From Arbacia lixula (Eukaryota > Echinodermata > Echinoidea > Arbacioida > Arbaciidae), in assembly GCA_963669155.1 (NCBI GenBank), contig OZ022576.1:10810941-10874940 (forward strand): 64,000 nt of DNA. Direction: 5' to 3'. The position numbers and the translations under genes are program-made. Positions 33,621-43,726 of this stretch are shown piece by piece. The stretch's first letter is position 1. Each line of letters begins with the position of its first letter. The notes below the pieces were generated by a model. It was given only the letters and a program-made list of their open reading frames with translations, had not been told where the DNA came from and made no database searches.

Positions 33621-35340
33621 GAAAAGGGGCAATTTAATGAATCATATAGAAGAATGTGACCGGAGCTCGCACGAAAAATCACAAAATTGAGGCATGCATG
33701 TTGCTTTTATTTGTATAGTTCAACTCCACGATAGACTTTTCTGTAGGCTTCCATGGGTCAGAAACTTAAGTTGCACATCTGCGGAATATCTTCAAAATCT
33801 TAATATGATATTAGGATATTGTGTGGACTATATACAAAGCACAACATGACATCACTTACACATATCCTATGTTCTACGGTTCACATGGAGTGCACTGACA
33901 TAATTGAGTAACACAAGCAAAATGGATTGATATTGGATGTAATTACAGCTGGTCGATCAGAAAAGTCTACCTTGTGCAAAACTACTATCATTATGAGTTA
34001 TTTCAATGATATATGAGAATGTGCCTTTGACGGAGGCCATAAAAATTTTAACAAACATCAACAAAAATGGAACATGATGAACTTGATGTTTCTTAGAAGC
34101 CTCTTAAAATCTGCAGATACGTTTCGAAGTAGGGGTCTAATTTGAAATCTGCAATCTTTCCGATACCATATGTTTTGATATTGTGCGAACCCCTGATTGT
34201 CATCTGACAGCACTTAGACAATGAAAACAGATACCATTTCACCATCGTGCTAATGGTGCAAATGGAGCGCGCCCTCTCTCTGTATTTACATTGTAACTAT
34301 AACTTTTGATGCGCCACTGTTGCGTTTCTTGAAGCACGGGGACAGTACACACAAAACTGATACAGCAGCAATTTGTCTGGCACCAGAAGGATGAATGAAG
34401 AAGTACATCTCGCGTAGATGTTATCAGTCTTATCAGGAGATATGATCTACTGAAGGCACCATAGATATTATGATGGCTAATATCGGTTTTGTACTTATGT
34501 ACATAAAGATAATACAGAAGACGCGAACAGAGAGCAAAATTAAGTGACTTGTCTGCTTGATGTATAAACTACAAGTGTCTTTATTCTGGAATACTTTCGA
34601 TTATATATACAGGGCATAATATTTCCATCATTGGTCATCATTGGTACTGGCTGGTTCAAGGAGATGTGGGGTGAGAGAAGTAAGGGGGTGACCAGTGGCA
34701 TACACAGATTGTAATGCGGGAATAAGAGGAGAACAGAGAGTTTGAGACAGAGCGAAGAACAAAGTGAAAGTGTTACATGCAAGGCATGGTTGAAACTTAA
34801 AGGAGTATAACACAACTATACTGTAATATGGATGTGCAATATATCTCATAACAATCATGTAGTTCAATACACTACAGGGTCGGAAAACCAAACCAGTTAG
34901 AAATCGATGTACAATTTTATTAAAAGACTATCATGACTATTACGCATGCCAATGGTTATCATTGATATGTGTAGGACTAACACAGTATTACAGTTTTTAT
35001 TACTTTTTTTTTACAGAAAGTGTTGTAAAAAAAAATAATTGTGTCATTTTAGGTTTGAAAAACATATTGTCCTGACATGCCTGAGGAGTGACAGTGCTTC
35101 CAGCACTCCCCCGCTTCGTTATTCATTATCATTCTCAATGGAAATTCACTCTGTTGGCATTACAAATGAATACATACATTATGTCCATAAATACCGTACA
35201 GTACAAATTTAATTACTATGCATTTATATACACACCATTTGATGTACGCATAAACAAGCAAAGCCATTTTCATGGTACAAAAATTAATTGAATTATAGGC
35301 TTAGAATACCATAATAAAGAGTGAGGAATGAAGAGTGGCT
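33621..35340. other. Intergenic, nothing recognised
   Basis: AT-rich sequence between repeats. The frames at 34540-34891 (minus strand) have no family signature. Confidence 0.6.
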
Positions 35341-35845
35341 TAAAGGGGAAGTTCACCCTGAAATTATTTTGGTTTCAATAGAAAGAGACAAATGAAAGAA
35401 ACATATGAGTGAAGGTTTGACGAAAATCGGTCAAAGGAAAGGAAAGTCATTTGATTTTAAAGTTTTGATTTTGTGACGTCACATGCGAGGTGCTCTCCCA
35501 TATGTTGTGTACAATTTTTTTCGAAAATGTGCATTTTCTCACAAAGATATGCATCCGTATACTTGTGCGTTTGGTACATTATTAGAAATACGTTTTTACA
35601 CACATACCTGTACGAAAAAAAATCATTCAGCTGTCAAAAGCAGAAAAAAAAACAATTTATCGACTTATTTTGTACACAACATATGGGAGAGCACCTCGCA
35701 TGTGACGTCACAAAATCAAAACTTTAAACTCAAATAACTTTCTTTTCTTTTGACCGATTTTCGTCAAACCTTCACTCATATGTTTCTTTCACATGTCTCT
35801 TTTTATTGAAACCAAAATAATTTCAGGGTGAACTTCCTATTTTAA
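35341..35845. repeat. GACGTCAC fold-back element, copy 3 (intact)
   Basis: About 505 bp with long inverted arms. The left arm reads AAGTTCACCCTGAAATTATT and the right arm ends AATAATTTCAGGGTGAACTT. Perfect TGACGTCA palindromes lie at 35474-35481 and 35703-35710. GAGGTGCTCTCCCATATGTT and its inverse flank the centre. It is closely similar to the copy at 45.68 kb. Confidence 0.9.
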
Positions 35846-35887
35846 GGAAAGCAGATATTTTACAAATATACCAAGCTGTGAAATTGT

Positions 35888-36004
35888 ATAATGGAAATTA
35901 TCTGAGGAGGGACTAGCATAGTGCTATTTTTTTCCGAGGGGCGAAGCCCCCGAGGAAAAAATAGTAATTTATGCCAGTCCCTCCGAAGATAGATAATTTC
36001 CATT
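35888..36004. repeat. Palindrome around GGGGCGAAGCCCC
   Basis: TAATGGAAATTATCT(G) on the left pairs with AGATAATTTCCATTA on the right. The centre reads CCGAGGGGCGAAGCCCCCGAGG. The arms are about 50 bp. It has no coding content and is probably a short fold-back repeat. Confidence 0.85.
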
Positions 36005-36120
36005 ATTGTCCCTGTTCTTGTCATTATTTTAATCATTTTATTGTTGTATCATTTTATTATCATATCAGTTATCGCATAATGAAATGTAGAATTAGGTAGA
36101 ATTAACAGATTGGCGAAGTA

Positions 36121-36402
36121 GATATGGGATTATTCATTGTAGTTCATTGTATTTACAGATAGAGAGCGGAACAAAGAAGTTGAGGAGGCGTGCAGTACAT
36201 GCTTTCAGACCGTTTGCCTGAGCGCATGAGAGTATAACATGGGTCTAGAGGGTGATTGTAATTTCCTATCATCTGTTTCAAGATCATATTATTACATTCA
36301 TTTGTTGGATTTTTTTTAGCTGATCTTTCCTGTACCTACCGAAACAAACAACACAACTCAAGAGCATGAGGCTTGATATATCGTGTGTCTGTATACTCAA
36401 GG
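36121..36402 (+). repeat. Direct repeat copy A, left part
   Basis: It aligns with 39351-39645. Shared words include GATAGAGAGCGGAACAAAG and CAGTACATGCTTTCAGACCG. The copy breaks at GTATACTCAAGG (36391-36402) and resumes at 37274 after an insertion. Confidence 0.85.
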
Positions 36403-37273
36403 ATGTGGATATCCATCCCTTTGAAGAAGGTTTGATTACGCCACTTAATATTCATGACTAGCAGCTGCTCACAACAATATAACGCATACGCGATTGCGTC
36501 ACGTTCACCTGGATTTTATAATAGGACATACGCATTCCTGTACATGCATACATTTCAACTTTCGCTGCTGAACTTTTAATTTTGCCACTAAGTGCTTGTT
36601 ATGTAGTTAATAATGACAAGCGAATACAAATTTTGATACTTTTTGAGATTAAAATACTAGTTTGGGCGCACCTGGGCACGTTTTTCATGTTACTTGTCCG
36701 AAAGGAAAATATCTGAAAGTAACGTTTCATGCGGTTTTTTAAAATAAAATATGATGCGGAACATTGTGAGATTCAGACTTTTGTCCTGCAACTTGATATC
36801 ACGTTTAGAGCCTTTTTGCCATATTGTAACAATATTATTCGATTGAATCTTTATCGTTGCATCGTAGGTATTACATGTCACCAGTGCGCAAGTATATGGG
36901 GTGAGGACTTTTCCCCAAATTCTTCTGCGTATCCGATTTTGTTTATACGTCAAATCCAGGCAAAAATCATCCAGAGAATCGGCGGATTCGCACATGGGAG
37001 ATCAAACAGAAATTTTTTGTAAAGCGTTCATTTGTGACTAGAAGCAGAGTACATTGAATCTGCGTTAAAGGGTTACCAAATTAGAATTATAAGTTCCCAC
37101 TAATCTGTGTAAAATTATCCACTAAAAACGAATTTCACATTCGTTTGCCGCAATTAAGTGTCATTTGGACGAAAATTGGAAAAAAAAAACGCGATTTCAG
37201 GGAACTTATTTTTCTAATTTAGTAACCCTTTAATTAAGTGGCTGCTGGCACTCCGTGTGCTTAAACATAATTG
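36403..37273. mobile_element. Insertion of about 870 bp within direct repeat copy A
   Basis: The 12-base word GTATACTCAAGG occurs at 36391-36402 and at 37274-37285 and brackets this segment. The other copy of the surrounding repeat has the word once (39646-39657). The segment carries a nested inverted-repeat element (37065-37233). No protein family is recognised in its frames (36690-37022), so the mobilising system is unknown. Confidence 0.55.
37065..37233. repeat. 169 bp MITE with 35 bp inverted ends
   Basis: The left end TTAAAGGGTTACCAAATTAG and the right end CTAATTTAGTAACCCTTTAA are inverse copies. The arms extend to AAGTTCCC / GGGAACTT. It is non-coding. Confidence 0.85.
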
Positions 37274-37403
37274 GTATACTCAAGGCTAAACCGTTGCACT
37301 GAATTAACATATTCGTGATATCGCATTAGTGGATGCACTCGCGACACGCTCAAGGAGAAGCTCTTTCATCAAGTGTATATTGTGGCCTCATTATGAATAA
37401 TTT
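37274..37403 (+). repeat. Direct repeat copy A, right part
   Basis: It continues the alignment with copy B from about 39646: TCAAGGC(T/C)AAACCG(T/C)TGCACT, TGATATCGCATTA and GCACTCGC, ending near CATTATGAATAATTTGTG. The LINE remnant begins immediately after. Confidence 0.8.
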
Positions 37404-37477
37404 GTGGTGTTAATTCGAAATTACCAATTGGTAAAAAGGAATTTCTGTCAGGTCAACAGAATTCAAGATCCTCCAGT

Positions 37478-37730
37478 ATGCCAATTAGGGCCATTCTCAT
37501 TACAAAAAATCGCGAAGTTAAAAATCTCAAAATTTTACAATCGTGTTCACATTCCACCAAAAAATCGCGAAGTTACGAGAAGTTACGCGAAGTTAGAAAA
37601 ATCGCGCTCTGACTTGCAAAGTTTCATGCGAAGTTTCGGACGGCTGTTGGCACGGTTGCTAGGCAACTTTCACCCTAACTTCGCGATTTTTCTAACTTCT
37701 CGATTTCTTAAGTGCAATGAGAATGCGCCT
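37478..37730. mobile_element. MITE inserted in the LINE reverse transcriptase
   Basis: The ends GGGCCATTCTCATT and AATGAGAATGCGCC are inverted and flanked by TA on both sides, as in Tc1/mariner-type insertions. Inside are repeated TCGCGAAGTTA words and their complement TAACTTCGCGA. The flanking LINE sequence resumes just past it at the catalytic Asp pair. Confidence 0.8.
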
Positions 37731-38812
37731 ATGATGATGCAGTATTGTTTTTAGATGGCGGAGCTGCTAGTATCGTAATGCATTCATATTTTGGATTCTT
37801 TTGGAAGTTGTAGTGGGCTTAAGATTAATATGCAAAAAACAAATGCAATGTGGATTAATGCTTTTAACGGTAGCGAAGATATAAGATTGAAAGGTAGACA
37901 CGTAAATTTTGTGAATAAGGATTATTTTCGTTTACCTTGGTACTGACTTCCATTTGTTTATGTCAATTGCAGCTCCTGCAGTTAAGTTAATGAAAGCTAT
38001 AAAATTTAAGTTCTTGAATTTCATGTGGATGAATAAGCCTGATAAAATTAGCAGGATTCAGTTTGTGGGCACTTATGAAGAAGGAGGTTCTTAAGATGCC
38101 AGATATTTGATATTTTAATATGTCATTAAAGCTCACGTAGATTCGAAGATTGGTCTCAGGTACATGTAATGATGTTAATCATTTAATGCAGTAGTTTTTA
38201 AACAAAAGCATTTGTAGAAGGGTTTGGTGATGAATATTTTTTTAACATTATCCCATGCAGTTGACAATCCGTTTTGGAAAGATGTTCTATGCTTTGTCTT
38301 TGCTGTGTCAAGCAGAGGTAGATGATTGGTTAACTTATCCATTGCGGAGGATAAATTGTATCCAAATTGGGAAAAAAGTGTATTTTTTAAGATCTAGGTA
38401 CGAAAAAAGCATCAAATGTGTCAATGAAATAATAGTAAGGGGAATTTGTTAACTTGTGAAGAATGTGAACAAAAATTTTGCTTGAAAATTGAAAATGTGA
38501 AAAAATATAGAAGGTCCATTGATGCCGTCACATATCAAAACACTTGTAACAAGGATTCGATACATCTACAAATTTCCACAAAAACAAAATGTATACCCTC
38601 ACTGTTTATACCCTCAGTATGGAACGACATTTAGATTACAGACTACAGCCCTGATAGTTAATTTATTCAGAATGTCATATTATGATATTTTGATTTACTC
38701 CAGATATTGGTTTAAGATATTTTAAGTAAAAGATAGTAAACAGGATTTTGTTTTATTAATAGGTAACTGTATAATATGAAAAAAGTCATAATGAAACATG
38801 TTCGTTTTGTAA

Positions 38813-38817
<5 letters not shown>

Positions 38818-38849
<32 letters not shown>
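38818..38849. repeat. (GA)n microsatellite inside the LINE remnant
   Basis: The tract lies between the codons for CSFC and those for EDIVHFFYDC. It therefore expanded within a purine-rich part of the old ORF2 and shifts its frame. Confidence 0.9.
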
Positions 38850-38853
<4 letters not shown>

Positions 38854-39350
38854 AGACATTGTACATTTCTTTTACGACTGCGAAATCAGTAAATCAATTT
38901 GGAAGGAAATATCAAAATGGATAAATGGAGTTTCGTTAGTATAGATAAAGTTTAATTTACGAAATATAATTTTTGGCTATGAAAAGAAGAGAAATGACGC
39001 CTTAATTTGCATGGTAATTTTGATCAAACAATTATTCCTACAAAAGCTTAATAATAAAATTCAAATTCTTAATACCATGAAGAAAACAGTTATCAAACAA
39101 TATGAAGATGAGAGATATATTACTTCTATTTCCGGTACACATAACAAATTTGTTGCTAAATGGCAGTCACTTAAATCTGTGTTTGAAAGTTAAAGAGAGA
39201 AATGTAATTTATCGTATTTCATTTGAGTGTACAATACATTCTTCTACGTTGTGAGATGTTTATTTAACTCAATAAAATAACCTATGGAGTGCTGAAAAAA
39301 GGGAGAAAAAAATTGTCGAAGTAACAAGATAAGTTTTTTTTATATATATA

Positions 39351-39785
39351 TACATGGGATTATTCGTTGTAGTTCATACTGATAGAGAGCGGAACAAAGG
39401 AGTTGAGGAGGAGTGCAGTACATGCTTTCAGACCGTTTGCCTGAGCGCATGAGAGTTTAAAATGAGTCTAGAGGATAATTATAATTTCCTATTATCTGTG
39501 AGACATGTTTCAATATCATATTATTGCATTAATTTGTTGTATATGTTTGAGCTACTCTTTCCTGTACCCACGGAAACAAACTACTCAACGCTTGCTAAAG
39601 AGCATGACATTCAGTGGCGTGCAATCGTACGTGTCTGTATACATGGTATACTCAAGGCCAAACCGCTGCACTATAATCTTGATTAACCTTTTCATGATAT
39701 CGCATTAATTAGTGTATGCACTCGCAAATTTGCTCGAGGAAAAACCATTGTGTATATCGTGTAGCTTCATTATGGATGATTTGTG
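39351..39785 (+). repeat. Direct repeat copy B
   Basis: About 435 bp and roughly 85 percent similar by eye to 36121-36402 plus 37274-37403. Together the two copies flank the LINE remnant in direct orientation. Confidence 0.85.
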
Positions 39786-42188
39786 TTCATTATACTAAAA
39801 TACATTAAATATAACGCAGTAAAATTGTAACAATGGAATGATATTAAAAATTCAGGGTCAAATCTTCACTATACTATACCTATAATACATTTCTCATACC
39901 ATCATAGCACTGCCATATATTATTGAAGTCTGAAAAATGGGAGAAATTAATGATAATGTGTCAACGGGTCTTTCGAAAATCCCGCACGCATCGAGATCGA
40001 TCACTTTCAAAAACGAGCACCCTGAGGTTTGCGCATCCCGTGTTTAACGGGAGTGGACATCAAATATCACCGCGGTCCTTGGAGGCTTGAGGTCATGTTT
40101 GTCACGTCAGTAGTTGGTACAGTTTGGACGTGCAGTACGCAGCACATTATTCAAATGCTGGGTCAACAGTCACGAGTATATTATGGTGGTCGAAAAGCAA
40201 GAATTGTCAATATTTGGCTTCAAAACTTAATGAGGATGATCTGCTTTGCGTCAGGTAAGTTTTTATGATTGCCATTGCTATTTCAATGCTTTGATTGAGC
40301 ATTTCAGTGCAAATCCCTTAACATAATCCGATTATTAATTTGAATTCCTTTGCAGGCCTTACGCCGTTTTTTTTATGTCTGCCCTGATATTCTGACGACT
40401 ACATTTTGTACTGATATTTAGCTTATTTTCTCATTTTCAATACATGACTTTCATGCATTTCTGTATTAACTTTTTGTCGGCTATCAATGCGTGTAACAAG
40501 TTTGAGTCATATGAACACTTAATATGAAGCTGAACATTTTATTACCATGTTAACTGTATGCTGCACGGCCTATAGGAACGAAACCTTATGGGACGCCACA
40601 TTTTGTATGAATTTTGGTTTAATTTGTGCCATTATATTGTAAACAGTTCTTAGACAATGAGTATGCATCTTTCGATATGGACATTGTGAATGAGTTATCG
40701 TTTCGCATATCGACTTGATCAATGAATTTAGAGGAATGGCGCAATATTGTTCTCTGGAAGCCATCTCGTCAGTACTCAGTGATATAATTGAATTTAATCG
40801 AATTGTTTTTTTTTTATTTATTGCATTCGATACAGATACAAATAATGTAGAAATAGATTGTATACATTATGACAGTAATGACAATGCAAATTAATAAAAT
40901 CAAAGTTGACCTATCGAGTTGCATGTCTTATTATATAAAACAAAAACAATGAGCAAAATTAATGCAATATTTTTGAAGGGCTGCTTTTAAATGTCGAGTG
41001 AAAAAAAGCAACCTCAGTGAAGCTAGGCTTGTTGGGCGAGGGTTCTAAGTAAATCATGCAAATACATACAAATGACAACGTATTTGGAAAGGCGAAAGAG
41101 AAGATAAAACACTAAACGAATCGGTTCTATGGAAAGATGGGCACGCCGATTTAATAGGCTGGATAACCATACGAAATCTCGCCTGAACAAAGTTCGGCAG
41201 AGACCTAGTAATCATTTAGTCTGTTAAAGTTTTTTGTTCCTCTCATTTCCTTTTTTCTCCATCAATTGTGATCACACTTGGTGCAAATGATCCTTGGGTA
41301 ATACCACATATGTCTTTATGAGGCTGATGGGGTGAAAGGTCATCTAGGGGTCAAAAGGTCAAATGATATGAGGCCGTGTTCATCATTTTTCTCAAAGTTT
41401 TCGTTTGACTTGCTCTCATTTCTTTATTTCTGCATCAATCCAATTGTCCAATAACGAGTGCTTCCCATTTAGGGTATACCAGTGTAGTTACCAGTAGGAC
41501 GTAGCACTTCCTTATTTTTTACCTGCACGCTTGGCTGTGCTGGTCGGGGTGGGCTGGGCGTTGGAAGCGGCGAGGTTTGACTGGTGTACTGCTAGAGAAG
41601 TAGGAGCCATTTTCGATCGGGCAAAATTGATACTGCTCCTTTATAGTTTTCAGTTTAGTCGTGTTCATAATTAGTGCTCAATATAAATTGGAAAGCGCAA
41701 ATTGAAGTGTTTCTCCCGCTTGAGTTAACCACTACTTGCTGTACCTTATGAATTCCCGATACCAATCTTGATAAATCATTCGTCTTAAGAAATTAATTAA
41801 TTTGAATGTAAATTAATTTACATGTACATTAATACAGTCCTATATCTTATTCAAGATTAGAAATATCTGTCTCTGATGTTGAATCTTTATGCATTATGTT
41901 AAAATATAATGATAAAACCGTTACACATTATAATTGAAATTTATTCATAGAAACCGTGACTTTAAGACAGGGTGTCCTTTTAGCAAATTATTTTTTTGCA
42001 AAAATCAAGGAAATGGAAGAAGGTACTGTATTTGAACTTCCATCCCAATAATAGTACTGGAAACTATATATAAATATAATTATTATATTATATCATTATA
42101 TTTATATATATATATATATATCTTGATTGATGTGTTGATTTGTAAATGTGATTGTTGGTATAATTCCATTCATTCATTCAATGTACAG
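39786..42188. other. Upstream of the CNTNAP-like gene, mostly unrecognised
   Basis: AT-rich, with a (TA)n tract just before 42120 and one candidate exon (40029-40255). No repeat family is identified. Confidence 0.6.
40029..40255 (+). CDS. Candidate 5' exon of the CNTNAP-like gene
   Basis: An open frame from ATG 40029 ends in phase 1 at a strong donor, GCGTCAG|GTAAGTTTT. It would join in frame with the exon at 42189, which needs a phase-1 partner. An inner start gives MFVTSVVGTVWTCS, which could be a weak signal peptide. The protein is not recognised and no promoter is identified, so this rests on splice phase and an open frame alone. Confidence 0.3.
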
Positions 42189-42338
42189 CTCTTGGTGCAG
42201 CTAATGATCTGTGCCCTGTATGGAACCTTACCTGCGGCGTCCTGCACGGCGTGCCCGGTGAGGCCGAGATTCAGCTGGTCGCTAAAAAATACCCCGTCCC
42301 GTCAAGTGACGTTCCGAGCGCTGCATGCACTTTACCTG
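42189..42338 (+). CDS. CNTNAP-like gene, exon with unassigned cysteine module
   Basis: The acceptor is AATGTACAG and the donor is TTACCTG|GTCAGT. It encodes [16 protein letters not shown] through AACTLPG, with three cysteines and one NLT glycosylation site. GC-rich codons stand out from the AT-rich flanks. The domain is not recognised. Confidence 0.75.
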
Positions 42339-43694
42339 GTCAGTTTGTCGTGTGCGTGTGTGCTACGCGTGCGTGTACGTGTTGTAAAGAGATGTGAAGG
42401 CATATATGCATTTCAGTTTAGTATATTTCAAACGAATTAAGTACTATAGAAATCTAATTCCAGAGTATGAGAACAGACCATAGAGCTTTATTAATGTGTC
42501 TTAATTTAGCTCTATGGAACAGACTCACACTTGGAACGCTTAGGAATCTACAGATGCAGTCTTGCAGTCATGCAATCATGAAGCATTTGTAACTTTTCAA
42601 CTCACATAACCACATAATTCCGACGATACAACAGAACGAATAGCACTATAGCATGCATCAACCTTTATGTTGGTAGTGTACATTCTCATTTCATTGAAAA
42701 TTGATGCTTTTAAAACTCACGCGATTTGGTGTCCATGTTAACGATATCACTAATTGCATTTATTTAATCTCCAAATTTATGTTTTAAAATGTCGCAAAGT
42801 ACTTGTTGCCTGCACTTCTTGTTACATAGGTAAAAGTGATTTTTCTTCTCGTATGTTTTTGTCAATTCTGAAAAAACTTTGTCGTGAAGCTTGAATTGTT
42901 TCTATACATTATGTGTGCATATGCGTTAACACAGGAATGTTATTTAAACTTTGGTTCAGATATCAAAAAGCTTGAGCATGGTTCTCATTAATTCATTCAA
43001 AAGTTAATCATTTACCTGTAACGTGTAAGTATAGATATAACTAAACATCGGTTACGGCTTAGCTATTGACAATCTATATTTAGAAATGACAGGGGCGAAT
43101 GTGCATTGTGATAGTTAAAGCTGATATGTATGTAACACCATATGACTCTCATAAATAACGTGGTAAAAACAAAACATTCAGAATTCAGAATTTTAAGAGA
43201 ATACCAGAAAGGAATCTATAAATCTTCAAATATTTTTGACAGAATAATAAACGCTCGGAAACATCATATGGTTACATGACGTTCCATACACGCAGGGCTA
43301 CTCAGTTGTGATATATGATCATATACATATTATAATTCAAGTACATGTATATGCATGTTATATTTGTCCATCTCCGTCAATGTGTTCCAATCAATACGAC
43401 TTGTGCAATAATACGAGTGAAAGATGGCTGCATCAAAATCATCGATCACTTTTCCAATATGCTTATGAATTTATGACAGAGATGAATTATGATTTTCATT
43501 TTACAGGTTGCATCTCGTCACCGTGTCAGAATGATGGAACTTGTTTTGAAACTGAAGATGGTTACGAGTGCGCATGCCCAAAAGGTTTTGAAGGCCCACA
43601 GTGTGAAATATGTAAGTACTTTTGAAACCCTCTCATTCTTTCTGCCTCTCTTTATGTGAGTGTATTTAGATAGACACACACACACACACACACG

Positions 43695-43726
<32 letters not shown>

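Larger units (their letters stand above)
37404..39340 (+). mobile_element. 5'-truncated, decayed L1-like LINE (RT to 3' end)
   Basis: Translated pieces in several frames match, in order, an L1-like ORF2. They are the strand before the active site (GISVRSTEFKILQYA), then after a MITE the DDAVLFLDG continuation, GLKINMQKTNAMWI, the thumb region KFLNFMWMNKPDKIS and YEEGG...MPDI, NPFWKDVL, a C-x2-C ... H-x3-YDC zinc-knuckle-like end split by a (GA)n tract, and a C-terminal piece to about 39192. Stops and frameshifts are frequent, so it is dead. The endonuclease and ORF1 are missing. An A-rich tail follows at about 39295-39315. Confidence 0.8.

Noticed and set aside
35473..35737. Two 84-residue frames, with similar frames at 45778-46052
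   Set aside because: The similarity between the two loci comes from shared GACGTCAC fold-back elements, not from a gene family.
36690..37022. Overlapping frames of 97-101 residues on both strands in the 870 bp insertion
   Set aside because: No recognisable transposase or other domain. Antiparallel open frames in AT-rich DNA are expected by chance.
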